Assembly (NCBI GenBank): GCA_016197365.1
Contig: JACPVS010000017.1
Span: forward strand, 124,001 to 188,000
DNA length: 64,000 nt
Reading direction: 5' to 3'
DNA from: Mycolicibacterium cosmeticum
GTDB lineage: Bacteria; Actinomycetota; Actinomycetes; Mycobacteriales; Mycobacteriaceae
Program-made: the position numbers and the translations under genes
In this document: one piece after another, positions 32,542 to 41,859 of the stretch
How positions within the stretch are numbered: position 1 is the first letter of the stretch
Layout of the letters: each line of letters opens with the position of its first letter
Notes under the pieces: model-generated
Seen by the model: only the letters and a program-made list of their open reading frames with translations
What the model was told of the DNA's origin: nothing
Databases searched by the model: none

Positions 32542-34572
32542 ATGAGTGACGGCGACAACGCCACTCCCGGTCTTTGGGGTCCCACGAACTCACCGGACGC
32601 CTCCCGCAGGCTTACCCGATCGACGCCGCCGGGCCCAGGCGCCGCGCCGTGGGAACGCGCACAAGGTGTGCTGCCGCCCGATCCGCGCGACGACACGCTG
32701 TTCGAGGAGCTGGGCACCGGGAACCACACCGACGGGGTCGCCGTCGCGGACCTGATCGCCAAGCTGGCCAACGAGAGCGCAGGCGGCGGTCGCCGACGTC
32801 GGCGGGCCGAGCCCGAGCCGCCCGCCGAGAAACCGACCGAGCCACCGGCGCCGGACACGGTAGTCACCAAAGAGCCGATCGAACTGGCCGAGGCCGGCGA
32901 ATCCGACACCGAGGTCATGCACCTCGCCTCGGCATACGCGTCCGACTACGCCACCGTGCTGCCTGATCTGGCCCTGGCCCACTCCGATCGACCCGCACAC
33001 ACCATCACCCCGCCACCGGTCGCGCGGGGCACCCACCGCCGGGCCCGCATCCTCGGACGGATCGCCGTTGCGCTCATCGCCGTGTGCGCCCTGGCGCTGA
33101 CCGGGGGCGCCTGGCAGTGGCAGTCGATGAAGAACAACAGCCTCAACAAGGTGTCGGCGCTGGACCCCAATTCCCGGGACATCGTCGACGCCAACGCGCA
33201 GTTCGGCGACGAGAACTTCCTCATCGTCGGCGTCGACAGTCGGATCGGCGCCAACAGCGACATGGGCGCGGGGAACACCGACGACGCCGCGGGCGCCCGC
33301 TCGGACACGGTCATGCTGGTGAACATCCCCGCGGACCGCAAACGGGTGGTGGCGGTGTCCTTCCCGCGCGACCTTGCCATCAACCCGATCCAGTGCCAGG
33401 CCTGGAACCCGTCGACCGGGCAGTACGGCCCCGTCTATGACGAGGACACCGGCGAATACGGCCCCGACGAGGTCTACACCGAGACCAAGTTGAACTCCGC
33501 GTACGCCTTCGGTGGGCCGAAATGCCTGGTCAAGGTCATCCAAAAGCTGTCCGGCCTGTCGATCAACCGCTTCATGGCCGTCGACTTCGCCGGATTCGCC
33601 AAGATGGTCGACGCCCTCGGCGGAGTCGAGGTGTGCAGCACCACCCCGCTGGAGGACTACGAACTGGGCACCGTGCTGTCCAATGCCGGCCGCCAGATGG
33701 TGGACGGCCACACCGCACTGCAGTACGTCCGGGCCCGCCAGGTCACCACCGAGCTCAATGGTGACTACGGCCGGATCAAGCGCCAGCAGCTGTTCCTGTC
33801 GTCCCTGCTGCGCTCGCTGATCTCCAAAGACACCTTCTTCTCGCTGAGCAAGCTCAACAACGTCGTCAACATGTTCATCCAGGACAGCTACGTCGACAAC
33901 ATCAAGACCAAGGATCTGGTGGATCTCGGCCAGTCCATCCAGGGCGTGAACGCCGGCCGGATCAGCTTCATCACCGTGCCCACCACCGGGGAGACCGACG
34001 CCGACGGCAACGAGCCACCCCGCACCGATGACGTGCACGCGTTGTTCGACGCGATCATCAACGACGATCCGCTGCCCGAAGAGCGCAACGCCGACAACAC
34101 CCCCGTCCCCCAGACCCCGGAAGCGCCGAGCATGCCCGCGCCGGGCGCCGGCGAGGTGGTCGACGCCGTCGCCACTGATCCGAGCCTGGTGACCGTCCGG
34201 GTGTCGAACTCCACGGGCGAGAACGGCCTGGCCGCCGATGCCGCGTCCGCGCTGCAGGAGCACGGCTTCAACATCGATGCCCCGGACGACTATCCGGGCC
34301 CACTCGACGCGACCACGGTGTTCTTCGCGCCGGGCAACGAGCAGGCCGCCGCGACGGTGGCGTCCTCGTTCTCCAACGCGACCATGGAGCGGACCACCGG
34401 CCTCGGTGATGTGGTACGCGTGGTGCTGGGCTCCGACTACCGCGCGGTCGCTCCGCCCTCACCCAGTGGCTCGGCGGTGCAGGTGCATCTGGTTCGTGGC
34501 GTCGCCACCGAGCCGACACAGCTGCCCGAGGATCTGACCGTCACCAACGCGGCCGACACGACCTGCGAATAG
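32542..34572 (+). CDS. LytR-CpsA-Psr (LCP) cell-wall ligase
   Basis: A 676-residue protein. Residues 1-170 are cytoplasmic, disordered and acidic. One transmembrane segment spans about 173-192. The LCP domain covers about 225-430, with the conserved Arg/Asp pattern (LIVGVDSR, GARSDTVMLVNIP, SFPRDL, ALQYVRARQ). A LytR_C domain lies near 550-640. LCP proteins attach polymers such as arabinogalactan to peptidoglycan by phosphotransfer from a lipid carrier. The order desA1-dus-lcp-phoY2 is that of M. tuberculosis. The 219-base upstream gap holds no gene that I can see. Confidence 0.9.
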   Translation: MSDGDNATPGLWGPTNSPDASRRLTRSTPPGPGAAPWERAQGVLPPDPRDDTLFEELGTGNHTDGVAVADLIAKLANESAGGGRRRRRAEPEPPAEKPTEPPAPDTVVTKEPIELAEAGESDTEVMHLASAYASDYATVLPDLALAHSDRPAHTITPPPVARGTHRRARILGRIAVALIAVCALALTGGAWQWQSMKNNSLNKVSALDPNSRDIVDANAQFGDENFLIVGVDSRIGANSDMGAGNTDDAAGARSDTVMLVNIPADRKRVVAVSFPRDLAINPIQCQAWNPSTGQYGPVYDEDTGEYGPDEVYTETKLNSAYAFGGPKCLVKVIQKLSGLSINRFMAVDFAGFAKMVDALGGVEVCSTTPLEDYELGTVLSNAGRQMVDGHTALQYVRARQVTTELNGDYGRIKRQQLFLSSLLRSLISKDTFFSLSKLNNVVNMFIQDSYVDNIKTKDLVDLGQSIQGVNAGRISFITVPTTGETDADGNEPPRTDDVHALFDAIINDDPLPEERNADNTPVPQTPEAPSMPAPGAGEVVDAVATDPSLVTVRVSNSTGENGLAADAASALQEHGFNIDAPDDYPGPLDATTVFFAPGNEQAAATVASSFSNATMERTTGLGDVVRVVLGSDYRAVAPPSPSGSAVQVHLVRGVATEPTQLPEDLTVTNAADTTCE

Positions 34573-34644
34573 CCGCCCAGCGCACACCTTCGGCATTCAT
34601 CGCGAGTTCACCTGCGCCATCGTGACGATCCCGCATCGCAACCG

Positions 34645-34650
34645 TAGGCT
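34645..34650 (+). promoter_or_regulatory. Leaderless -10 box of phoY2
   Basis: TAGGCT ends 7 bases before ATG 34658 and fits a TANNNT -10 for a leaderless message. This supports that ATG over the longer reading frame from 34622. Confidence 0.5.
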
Positions 34651-34657
34651 TGTCGCC

Positions 34658-35323
34658 ATGCGTACCGCGTACCACGAGCAGTTGGCAGGCCTGAACGATC
34701 GGCTGGGCGAGATCTGCGGCCTGGCAGGTCAGGCCATGGAACACGCCACCCAGGCCCTGCTGCAGGCCGATCTTGCGCTCGCCGAACAGGTCATCACCGA
34801 CCACGAGCGCATCGTCGAGATCAGCAAGGTGGCCGAGGAAGAGGCATTCGTCATCCTCGCCCTGCAAGCCCCGGTCGCCGGCGATCTTCGCGCGATCGTG
34901 AGCTCCATCCAGATCGTCGCCGACGTGGACCGGATGGGCGCGCTGGCCCTGCACGTCGCCAAGATCGCCCGCCGTCGGCACCCCCAGCATGCGCTGCCCG
35001 AAGAGGTGAACGGCTACTTCGCCGAAATGGGCCGGGTCGCAGTCGAATTGGGTAACAGCGCCCAGGAGGTGCTGCGCACGCTGGATCCGGAGAAGGCGGC
35101 GCACATCAGCGAAGAAGACGATGCGATGGATGATCTGCATCGCCATCTGTTCTCCGTCCTGATGGACAAGGAGTGGCGCCACGGCGTCACCGCCGCCGTC
35201 GACGTGACGCTGCTGAGCCGGTTCTACGAGCGCTTCGCCGACCACGCGGTGGAGGTGGCCCGCCGGGTCATCTTCCAGGTCACCGGCGAACTGCCCGACG
35301 ACGACGTCATCACCCCGCGCTAG
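34658..35323 (+). CDS. phoY2: PhoU-family phosphate regulator PhoY2
   Basis: A 221-residue helical protein with two PhoU repeats, each carrying the metal-binding E-x-x-x-D-x-x-x pattern (ADVDRMGALALHVAKIA and YERFADHAVEVARRV). PhoU proteins couple the Pst transporter to the SenX3-RegX3 phosphate sensor and keep the regulon off when phosphate is ample. Phage or drug tolerance effects are known for mycobacterial phoY. The pst operon lies downstream on the opposite strand. The coding end overlaps the convergent MarR gene by four bases. Confidence 0.9.
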   Translation: MRTAYHEQLAGLNDRLGEICGLAGQAMEHATQALLQADLALAEQVITDHERIVEISKVAEEEAFVILALQAPVAGDLRAIVSSIQIVADVDRMGALALHVAKIARRRHPQHALPEEVNGYFAEMGRVAVELGNSAQEVLRTLDPEKAAHISEEDDAMDDLHRHLFSVLMDKEWRHGVTAAVDVTLLSRFYERFADHAVEVARRVIFQVTGELPDDDVITPR

Positions 35324-35853
35324 CGTTCACCGTCGCCACGCCCGGCGACGATCCGGACGCCGTCCTTGCGCGCCGCCAACAGGTCGCGCAGCACGGTCTC
35401 CAATACCTGCAGGTCGGCGTTGCTGTAGCGCTGCAAGAACTCCCGCATGCCGCGGTCCATCTCGTCATGCAGTGCGGCATGTGCCGCGGTGACCAGTTCG
35501 CCGTCGGCGGTGAGACGGAGGGTGAGCTCCTTGCGGTTGCCGGGCACCGGCGTGCGTGCCACCAGTCCGGCCTCGACCAGGCGCTGGACGTGTTTGGACA
35601 CCGTGCCCTTCAGCTGACCCGACCGCGCGGCCAGCCCGACCACACTCAGCGGCTCGTCGGCGATGGGGCCGAGCAGGTGCATCGACAAGGTCGGTAGCCC
35701 GCGGAGGGTGGGCTCCAGACGTTTCGGACAGCGCGCCACCATGAAGTCGCGCTCCGGGTCGCCGTCCTCGTCGGTCTCGAACTTGTCCCCCACGGCGCCG
35801 ATCAGCAGGTTCACCGCGTCGATCAGGGCGGACTTGGTTTTCATGGAAACCAT
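35320..35853 (-). CDS. MarR-family regulator
   Basis: A 177-residue winged-HTH protein. Helices around residues 70-95 (LSVVGLAARSGQLKGTVSKHVQRLVEAGLVART) and the wing (PVPGNRKELTLRLTADGE) fit the MarR fold. ATG 35853 is chosen; ATG 35844 is a close alternative. It is divergent from an oxidoreductase gene whose promoter region is rich in GTTTC/GAAAC half sites, so it likely represses both. In M. tuberculosis, as I recall, this pair is not between phoY2 and the phosphate ABC genes. Confidence 0.82.
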   Translation of the reverse strand: MVSMKTKSALIDAVNLLIGAVGDKFETDEDGDPERDFMVARCPKRLEPTLRGLPTLSMHLLGPIADEPLSVVGLAARSGQLKGTVSKHVQRLVEAGLVARTPVPGNRKELTLRLTADGELVTAAHAALHDEMDRGMREFLQRYSNADLQVLETVLRDLLAARKDGVRIVAGRGDGER

Positions 35854-35912
35854 ATTGCCATCCCATCGCCGTCGACGTACATTGTTTCCAGAGAAACTAT
35901 CTCTACGGAAAC
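35842..35912. promoter_or_regulatory. MarR operator candidates GTTTC/GAAAC
   Basis: GTTTC-CAGA-GAAAC-type dyads are seen: GTTTCCAGAGAAAC (35884-35897), further GGAAAC at 35845-35850 and 35907-35912, and a near-palindrome GGTTTTCATGGAAACC over the MarR start. The sites flank both start codons, as expected for an autoregulating repressor of the divergent gene. Inferred from symmetry only. Confidence 0.5.
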
Positions 35913-35925
35913 CTAGGAGAACCTC

Positions 35926-36900
35926 ATGAAGGCAGCAGTGGTCCAGCAGTGGGGCGCAGTTCCCGTGTACACCGACTACCCAGAGCCCGAGCCCCGCGAC
36001 GGCGTCGTCGTCGCGACGGTCGAGGCCTCCGCGCTGACCAACCTCACCCGGGGCATCGTCTCCGGAAAGCACTACGCCAGCAACGAGATCGAACTCCCGG
36101 CCGTCCCCGGCGTTGACGGTGTCGTCCGCCTCGACGACGGCCGCCGGGTGTACGGCGGCGGGATCAGCACCCTGGGCATGATGGCCGAGCGGACCCTGAT
36201 CAGCGCGCACGGCAACATCGAGGTGCCCGACGGCGTCGACTCCGTGACCGCCGCGGCCCTCCCCAACCCCGGCATGTCGGCGTGGATGGCATTGGAGCAC
36301 GGAGCCGCCGCTCGGCCCGGCCAGCACGTGCTGGTGCTCGGCGCCACGGGTGTCACCGGCGCGACGGCCGTCCAGCTGGCCAAGTCGATGTTCGGTGCCG
36401 GACGGGTCGTGGTCGCCGGCCGCGACACGCAGCGCCTCGACTGGCTGCGCACCGTCGGCGCGGACGACGCCATCGCGATGCGCGACGAGGACCTGGCGGA
36501 ACGCATCTCCGCGCTGCACACCGAACAGCCCTTCGACGCCGTGCTGGACTACCTGTGGGGTGCACCCGCGGCGACCGCACTACAAGCCCTGGCCGCCAGC
36601 CATCCGTCGTCGCACTACCACCCGACCCGATGGGTGCAGATCGGTTCGATGGCCGGCGCGGATGTCGAGTTGCCCGCGGGCGTGCTGCGCGGTACCGCAA
36701 TCACCTTGTCCGGCATCGGAATCGGCAGCGTGCCACCCGAGATCCTGGGCCGCGCCCGCAACGAGGCCCTGCCTGCGTTGTTCGAGATGGTCGCCGACGG
36801 TCGGCTGCAGCTGAAAACCCAGGCGCGGCCCCTCGCCGAGGTGGCCGAGGCCTGGACAACCGCGGAGCCATCCGGCACCCGAGTGGTGCTGGTCCCCTAG
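35926..36900 (+). CDS. Zinc-independent quinone oxidoreductase-like MDR protein
   Basis: A 324-residue medium-chain dehydrogenase/reductase. The GroES-like N-terminal half lacks the catalytic and structural zinc Cys clusters. The Rossmann motif VLVLGATGVTGATAVQLAK (about 136-154) binds NADPH. Such enzymes reduce quinones, enones or related electrophiles. SD AGGAGAA is present. Under MarR control it is likely a detoxification gene. The exact substrate cannot be read from sequence. Confidence 0.85.
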   Translation: MKAAVVQQWGAVPVYTDYPEPEPRDGVVVATVEASALTNLTRGIVSGKHYASNEIELPAVPGVDGVVRLDDGRRVYGGGISTLGMMAERTLISAHGNIEVPDGVDSVTAAALPNPGMSAWMALEHGAAARPGQHVLVLGATGVTGATAVQLAKSMFGAGRVVVAGRDTQRLDWLRTVGADDAIAMRDEDLAERISALHTEQPFDAVLDYLWGAPAATALQALAASHPSSHYHPTRWVQIGSMAGADVELPAGVLRGTAITLSGIGIGSVPPEILGRARNEALPALFEMVADGRLQLKTQARPLAEVAEAWTTAEPSGTRVVLVP

Positions 36901-36910
36901 TGATTTGGCT

Positions 36911-37687
36911 CTAGCCGAAGCGGCCCGAGATGTAGTCCTCGGTGGCCTTCTGCGTCGGGTTGGAGAAGATCTTCTCGGTGTCGTCGATCTCGATCAGCTT
37001 GCCGGGCTTGCCCGTCGCCTCGAGGTTGAAGAACGCGGTCTGGTCGCTGACGCGGGCGGCCTGCTGCATGTTGTGCGTGACGATCACGATGGTGAAGTCC
37101 TGCTTCAGCTCCGAGATCAGGTCCTCGATGGCCAGCGTCGAGATCGGGTCCAGCGCCGAGCACGGCTCGTCCATCAGCAGCACGTCGGGCTGCACGGCGA
37201 TGGCGCGGGCGATGCACAGGCGCTGCTGCTGGCCACCCGACAGGCCGCCACCGGGCTTCTCGAGGCGGTCCTTGACCTCGTTCCACAGGTTGGCGCCCTT
37301 GAGCGAACGCTCGGCGACCTCGTCCAGGGTCTTCTTGTTCCGCACACCCTGCAGCCGCAGGCCGGCCACCACGTTGTCGCGAATCGACATGGTGGGGAAC
37401 GGGTTCGGGCGCTGGAACACCATGCCGATGGTCTTGCGCACACCGACCGGATCGACGCCGGCACCGTAGATGTCCTCGCCGTCGAGCAGCACCGAGCCCT
37501 CGACGCGGGCGCCCGGGATCACCTCGTGCATGCGGTTCAGGGTGCGCAGCACGGTCGACTTGCCGCAGCCCGACGGGCCGATGAAGGCCGTCACACTGCG
37601 CGGCTGAACCGACAATGCCACTTCGGACACCGCGTGGAAAGACCCGTAGTAGATATTGACGTCTTTGAGGTCCAAGCGCTTTGCCAT
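36911..37687 (-). CDS. pstB: Phosphate ABC transporter ATPase
   Basis: A 258-residue ABC ATPase with Walker A (GPSGCGKST), Q-loop (FQRPNPFP), signature LSGGQQQRL, Walker B (VLLMDEPCSALDP) and switch His (VTHNM). It powers high-affinity phosphate import with PstA/PstC. M. tuberculosis calls the gene at this location phoT. It is the last gene of the minus-strand pstSCAB operon, 12 bases after pstA. Confidence 0.95.
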   Translation of the reverse strand: MAKRLDLKDVNIYYGSFHAVSEVALSVQPRSVTAFIGPSGCGKSTVLRTLNRMHEVIPGARVEGSVLLDGEDIYGAGVDPVGVRKTIGMVFQRPNPFPTMSIRDNVVAGLRLQGVRNKKTLDEVAERSLKGANLWNEVKDRLEKPGGGLSGGQQQRLCIARAIAVQPDVLLMDEPCSALDPISTLAIEDLISELKQDFTIVIVTHNMQQAARVSDQTAFFNLEATGKPGKLIEIDDTEKIFSNPTQKATEDYISGRFG

Positions 37688-37699
37688 CGGTGTGCCTTC

Positions 37700-38614
37700 C
37701 TAGAATTTCTTGGGAGCGAAGAGTTTTGCGACGAGGCGCGCGCCGATGTTGAGCAGCGCAACCAGGATGATCAGGGTGAGCGCCGCTCCCCACAGTCGGT
37801 CGGTGGGCACCGGGTTGGCGCCGGCGCCTGCCGAGATCTGGTCGTACATCATGCCCGGCAGCGATCCCATGAAGCCGCCGAACATGTCGAAGTTCATCGC
37901 CTGGGCGTAGCCCACCAGGATGAGCAGCGGGGCCGTCTCACCCATCACACGGGCCAGCGCCAGCATGACGCCGGTGACGATGCCTGACAGCGCGGTCGGG
38001 ATGACGATGCGCATGATCGTCTTCCACTTCGGTACGCCCAGTGCGTAACTGGCCTCGCGCAGATCCATCGGCACGATGCGCAGCATCTCCTCGGTGGCGC
38101 GCACGATGACCGGGATCATCAGCAACACCAAGGCCAGCGACACCGCGAAACCCGACCGCTCGAATCCGAGCGTGGCCACCCACAGGGCATAGATGAACAG
38201 GGCAGCGACGATGGACGGCACACCGGTGAGGATGTCGACCATGAAGGTGGTGATCTTGCCGAACCGGGTGCCGCCGCCGTACTCCACGAGGTAGACGGCG
38301 ACGAACACACCGACCGGGATGGAGATCAGCGAGCACACCAGGCCTTGGAGCAGGGTTCCGACGACCGCGTGATAGACGCCGCCGCCCGCCGTGAAGGTCG
38401 TCATGCCGGCCTGGGAGTTGGTGAACCAGGTGGCCGACGTGATGGCGGTGAAGCCCTTGGTGATCACCGAGTACAGCACCCAGATCAGCGGCACCAGGGC
38501 CACCAGCACGGAGCCGGTCACCAGGATCGTCGCGATGTTGTTGGTGATCTTGCGCCGCGCACTAACCCCTTGGAAGGCGGGCGCCTTGACCGGCTGTTCC
38601 AGCGTGGAGGTCAT
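37700..38614 (-). CDS. pstA: Phosphate ABC transporter permease PstA
   Basis: A 304-residue inner-membrane permease with six transmembrane segments and the PstA/C EAA-like loop (ALGVPKWKTIMRIVIPTALSGIVTG). I start at ATG 38614 (MTSTLEQP), which has a GGGG stretch in SD position. A TTG 24 bases further up is less likely. It forms the phosphate channel with PstC. Confidence 0.93.
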   Translation of the reverse strand: MTSTLEQPVKAPAFQGVSARRKITNNIATILVTGSVLVALVPLIWVLYSVITKGFTAITSATWFTNSQAGMTTFTAGGGVYHAVVGTLLQGLVCSLISIPVGVFVAVYLVEYGGGTRFGKITTFMVDILTGVPSIVAALFIYALWVATLGFERSGFAVSLALVLLMIPVIVRATEEMLRIVPMDLREASYALGVPKWKTIMRIVIPTALSGIVTGVMLALARVMGETAPLLILVGYAQAMNFDMFGGFMGSLPGMMYDQISAGAGANPVPTDRLWGAALTLIILVALLNIGARLVAKLFAPKKF

Positions 38615-38645
38615 TGTGTTCCCCTGTTCTTCGCGCAAGCGCTCA

Positions 38646-39701
38646 TCACTTGGCCCCCCGGCCGGCCACTGCGGCGCGGGCCAGCGAGTTGACGATGAAC
38701 GTCAGGATGAAGAGCACCAGACCGGCCGCGATGTAGGCACCGGCCTTGTACTGGTCGTTGAATTCGCTTGCGGTGGCGGCGATCTTGCTGGCGAAGGTGT
38801 AGCCACCGTCGAACAGCGACCAACCGAACGCCGTCTGCGTACCGCGCAGGATGATCAGCAGGGCGATGGTCTCACCGAGCGCACGGCCGAGGCCGAGCAT
38901 CGCGCCGCTGATGTAGCCGGACAGGCCGAAGGGCAGGACCGTGGTGCGCACGACCTCCCAGCGGGTGGCGCCCAGCGCCAGTGCCGCTTCGATCTGGCCG
39001 CGCGGCGTCTGGACGAACACCTCGCGACTGACGGCCGTGATGATCGGCAGGATCATCACGGCGAGCACGATGCCTGCCGTGAAGATGGTGCCGCCGCCGG
39101 CCACCGAGGCCGTGCCCGTCTGGAACAGGAACAGCCAGTCCAGGTTCTGGTTCAACCACAACGCCAACGGTTTGAGCACGGGCGCCAACACGTACAGGCC
39201 CCATACGCCGTAGACGATCGACGGCACCGCGGCGAGCAGGTCGACCATGTAGGCCAGCGGCCCGCGCAACTGCTTCGACGCGTACTGCGTCAGGTAGATC
39301 GCGATGCCCAGCGCCACCGGCATGGCCAGCACCAGCGCGAACAGCGACACGAACACCGTCACCTGCAACAGGTCGAAGATGCCGAAGTGCATCGCCGACG
39401 TGTCGGTGGTGATCCAGTTGCCGCCGTAGGTGAAGAAGTTCTCTTTGTTGCGAGCCAGCGCAGGGACGGCGCGCCAGAGGAGGAACACCCCGATCGCCGC
39501 GATGAGCGCGACGATCAGGATGCCCGAACCTTCTGCCAGACCGCGGAAGATGCGGTCTCCCAAGCGCTCTTTCGCACCCTTGGAGGGGTTGGTGGAGATG
39601 GGTTCTGGCTCGGGTATGGGCATGGCAAGCGCCTCGCCCGAACCCGCCTTCGTTGGATCTGGTGTCGTCACTGTTATCCCGTCAGGGACCTGATTGGTCA
39701 T
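38646..39701 (-). CDS. pstC: Phosphate ABC transporter permease PstC
   Basis: A 351-residue permease with six transmembrane segments, a longer cytoplasmic N-terminus (about 60 residues) and the EAA-like loop ALGATRWEVVRTTVLPFGLSGY. It pairs with PstA. Spacing of 47 bases to pstS and 31 to pstA indicates one operon. Confidence 0.93.
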   Translation of the reverse strand: MTNQVPDGITVTTPDPTKAGSGEALAMPIPEPEPISTNPSKGAKERLGDRIFRGLAEGSGILIVALIAAIGVFLLWRAVPALARNKENFFTYGGNWITTDTSAMHFGIFDLLQVTVFVSLFALVLAMPVALGIAIYLTQYASKQLRGPLAYMVDLLAAVPSIVYGVWGLYVLAPVLKPLALWLNQNLDWLFLFQTGTASVAGGGTIFTAGIVLAVMILPIITAVSREVFVQTPRGQIEAALALGATRWEVVRTTVLPFGLSGYISGAMLGLGRALGETIALLIILRGTQTAFGWSLFDGGYTFASKIAATASEFNDQYKAGAYIAAGLVLFILTFIVNSLARAAVAGRGAK

Positions 39702-39748
39702 TGGTCCGCCAGTCCATCCTCACCGCAATTTCTGTAGTTCGCCAGCCG

Positions 39749-40879
39749 TCAGGCGATTGCCGAGACGGAAGCCAGCAGACGCGTCTTGAAGGCGTCCGGC
39801 AGGGCGACATAACCGGCCTGCGACAGGCTGGCCTGGCCCTGGTTGGCGGCAACCGTCAGGAAGGACTTGACGGCGGCGGCGGTGTCGGCGTCGTAACCCT
39901 TCGAGCAGACGATCTCGTAGGTGGCCAGCATCAGCGGGTAGGCGCCGGCTTCCTTGGAGGCATAGAGCGCGTTCAGGTCCAGGGTGAGGTCCTTGCCCTC
40001 GGCCTTGAACTTGGCGGCGCCGACGGCCTTGGCGGTGGAGTCGTCGGTCAGCGCGACGGCGCCGGCACCGCTGTCGATCTGCGCGTAGGGCAGACCCGCG
40101 GCCGCGGCCGGGCTCTTCTCCACGTAGCCGATGGCGCCCGGGGTGGCCTGCACGGCCTGCACGACACCGGAGGACTTCTGCGCGCCCTCACCGGCACCAC
40201 CCTGGAACTCCTTGCCGGCACCCTTGGTCCATGCCTGCGGTGCGGCGGCGCCCAGGTACTTCTGGAAGTTGTCGGTGGTGCCCGACGAGTCCGAGCGGTA
40301 GATCGGGGTGATGTTCGCGTCGGGCAGGTTGGTGCCCGAGTTCAGCGCGGCGATGGCCGGGTCGTTCCACTTCTTGATCTCGCCCTGGAAGATCTTGGCG
40401 AGCACCTCGGGGTTCACGACCAGCTTGTCGACACCCTCGATGTTGTAGGCCAGCGCGACGGGGCCGAAGACCAGGGGCAGGTTCCACGCCTCGTTGCCAC
40501 CGCAACGCTCGGCGGCCTTGGTGACCTGATCGTCCTTGAGCGCCGAGTCAGAACCGGCGAAGTCGACCTGCTTGGCGATGAACTGATCCACGCCCGCGCC
40601 CGAACCGGTCGGGTTGTACGCCAGGGTCTTGCCGGAGCAGACCTGGCCCCACACCTTGTTGAACTCGGCGATCGCGTTCTGCTGAGCGGTCGATCCCTCG
40701 GCGGTCACGCTGTTCTTGCCCGCACAGTCGGCGGCAGAAGCGGCGGAGCTGCCCGAGGCGGCCGGGGACGAGGAACTGCCGGAGTTGTTGTCGCTGCCGC
40801 AAGCGGTGAGCGACAGAGCGGCGGCTGCGGTCACGGACAACGTCGTACCAAGGACCTTGCCAAAGCGATTGAGCTTCAC
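39749..40879 (-). CDS. pstS: Phosphate-binding lipoprotein PstS
   Basis: A 376-residue protein with a lipoprotein signal ending LSLTAC (lipid-modified Cys27), a Ser-rich linker, then the PBP fold. Phosphate-binding motifs include EGSTAQQNAIAEF, GSGAGVDQFIAKQVDFAGSD (near residue 90), YRSDSSGTTDNFQKYL and the C-terminal YEIVCSKGY. It captures phosphate outside the membrane for PstCAB. It is the first gene of the operon, with a PHO-box-like repeat 72 bases upstream of the GTG. Confidence 0.95.
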   Translation of the reverse strand: MKLNRFGKVLGTTLSVTAAAALSLTACGSDNNSGSSSSPAASGSSAASAADCAGKNSVTAEGSTAQQNAIAEFNKVWGQVCSGKTLAYNPTGSGAGVDQFIAKQVDFAGSDSALKDDQVTKAAERCGGNEAWNLPLVFGPVALAYNIEGVDKLVVNPEVLAKIFQGEIKKWNDPAIAALNSGTNLPDANITPIYRSDSSGTTDNFQKYLGAAAPQAWTKGAGKEFQGGAGEGAQKSSGVVQAVQATPGAIGYVEKSPAAAAGLPYAQIDSGAGAVALTDDSTAKAVGAAKFKAEGKDLTLDLNALYASKEAGAYPLMLATYEIVCSKGYDADTAAAVKSFLTVAANQGQASLSQAGYVALPDAFKTRLLASVSAIA

Positions 40880-40950
40880 TTATCCCACTTTCGATTGACG
40901 GCTTCAGACTCTCCGGCAACGTATGCGGTGGTAGTGGACTCTCTTTGGAT

Positions 40951-40972
40951 GGAAAGTGAACGGAAGGTGAAT
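40951..40972 (-). promoter_or_regulatory. PHO box upstream of pstS
   Basis: On the minus strand two 11-bp units follow each other: ATTCACCTTCC then GTTCACTTTCC. Actinobacterial phosphate response regulators (PhoP of Streptomyces, RegX3 of mycobacteria) bind 11-bp direct repeats of this kind. A further GTGAACA lies close by at 40983-40989. This predicts low-phosphate induction of the pst operon. Confidence 0.7.
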
Positions 40973-41013
40973 AGGTCCAGGGTGTTCACAGGATGCTGAG
41001 AACGCCGAAACGG

Positions 41014-41859
41014 CTAGAACCCGTAGGCGACGTCGGTGCTGAACACGTCGAAACCCAGGCGTCGGTAAGTCTTCACCGCAGCGGTGTTGTCCCCTTCGAC
41101 ATAGAGGGTCACCTCAGCATCGGGACCGAGCCGCCGGGCCAGGTGGTGCAGACCCACCAGGGTCAGCGTCGCGCCCAATCCGCGGCCTTGCGCGGCAGGA
41201 TCGACACCCACCACATAAACCTCGCCGAGCACCTCGCTGTGGATTTTCGTCCAATGGAACCCCAGCAGGGTGACCCCCTCGAAGGCCATGAACAGCCCGG
41301 CCGGGTCGAACCAGCTCTCACCGCGGCGCTCCGCGATATCGGCCTCGGTCCACCCGCCCTGCTCCGGATGCCAGGAGAACGCGGCGTTGTTGACGCGCAG
41401 CAGCTCGGCGTCATCCGAGGGCCCGGCGTAGGTCCGCAGGCCGTCGACCGCGGGCTCGGGCGGCAGGTCGGCCAGCCCCCGGCGCATCTGCAGCAGTTCC
41501 CGCTTGGGCACCAGTTTCAGCGCGGCCGCCAGCGCCCGCGCCGGTTCCAGATTGCCGTGCGCCCAGATCCGGAGGTCGGCGCCGCCGGCGTCCAGGCCGG
41601 TGCGCGCCAACTCGGCTCCGATACCGCGGCGCCGCGCGTCCGGATGCACCACGAGCTCGGCCATGCCCGGGGCCAGGTTGAGGTAACCGACCAATTCACC
41701 GCCGTCGACGGCCAGCAGGTGCCGGGTGTCGTCCCGGGACAGCTCACGCAACACCTGATCACCGACGGGCGCGACGCCGTCGTGCGCGGTGGCCGCCCCG
41801 ATCACGGTGGCGATGCGCTGTTGTTCGGATACCGGCAGGCCGGTCTGCCACGAGATCAC
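41014..41859 (-). CDS. mshD: Mycothiol synthase
   Basis: A 281-residue protein with two GNAT acetyltransferase domains. The C-terminal one is well conserved (VYVVGVDPAAQGRGLGATLTLVGLHHL, NTAAVKTYRRLGFDV). MshD acetylates Cys-GlcN-Ins with acetyl-CoA to give mycothiol, the actinobacterial thiol. It follows glnR with a 4-base overlap, and this order (glnR-mshD near the phosphate ABC genes) is as in M. tuberculosis. Confidence 0.93.
   Translation of the reverse strand: MISWQTGLPVSEQQRIATVIGAATAHDGVAPVGDQVLRELSRDDTRHLLAVDGGELVGYLNLAPGMAELVVHPDARRRGIGAELARTGLDAGGADLRIWAHGNLEPARALAAALKLVPKRELLQMRRGLADLPPEPAVDGLRTYAGPSDDAELLRVNNAAFSWHPEQGGWTEADIAERRGESWFDPAGLFMAFEGVTLLGFHWTKIHSEVLGEVYVVGVDPAAQGRGLGATLTLVGLHHLARRLGPDAEVTLYVEGDNTAAVKTYRRLGFDVFSTDVAYGF

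Noticed and set aside
32590..34263. A 557-codon minus frame over the LCP gene
   Set aside because: It is a shadow of the LCP gene with biased composition and no recognisable motif.
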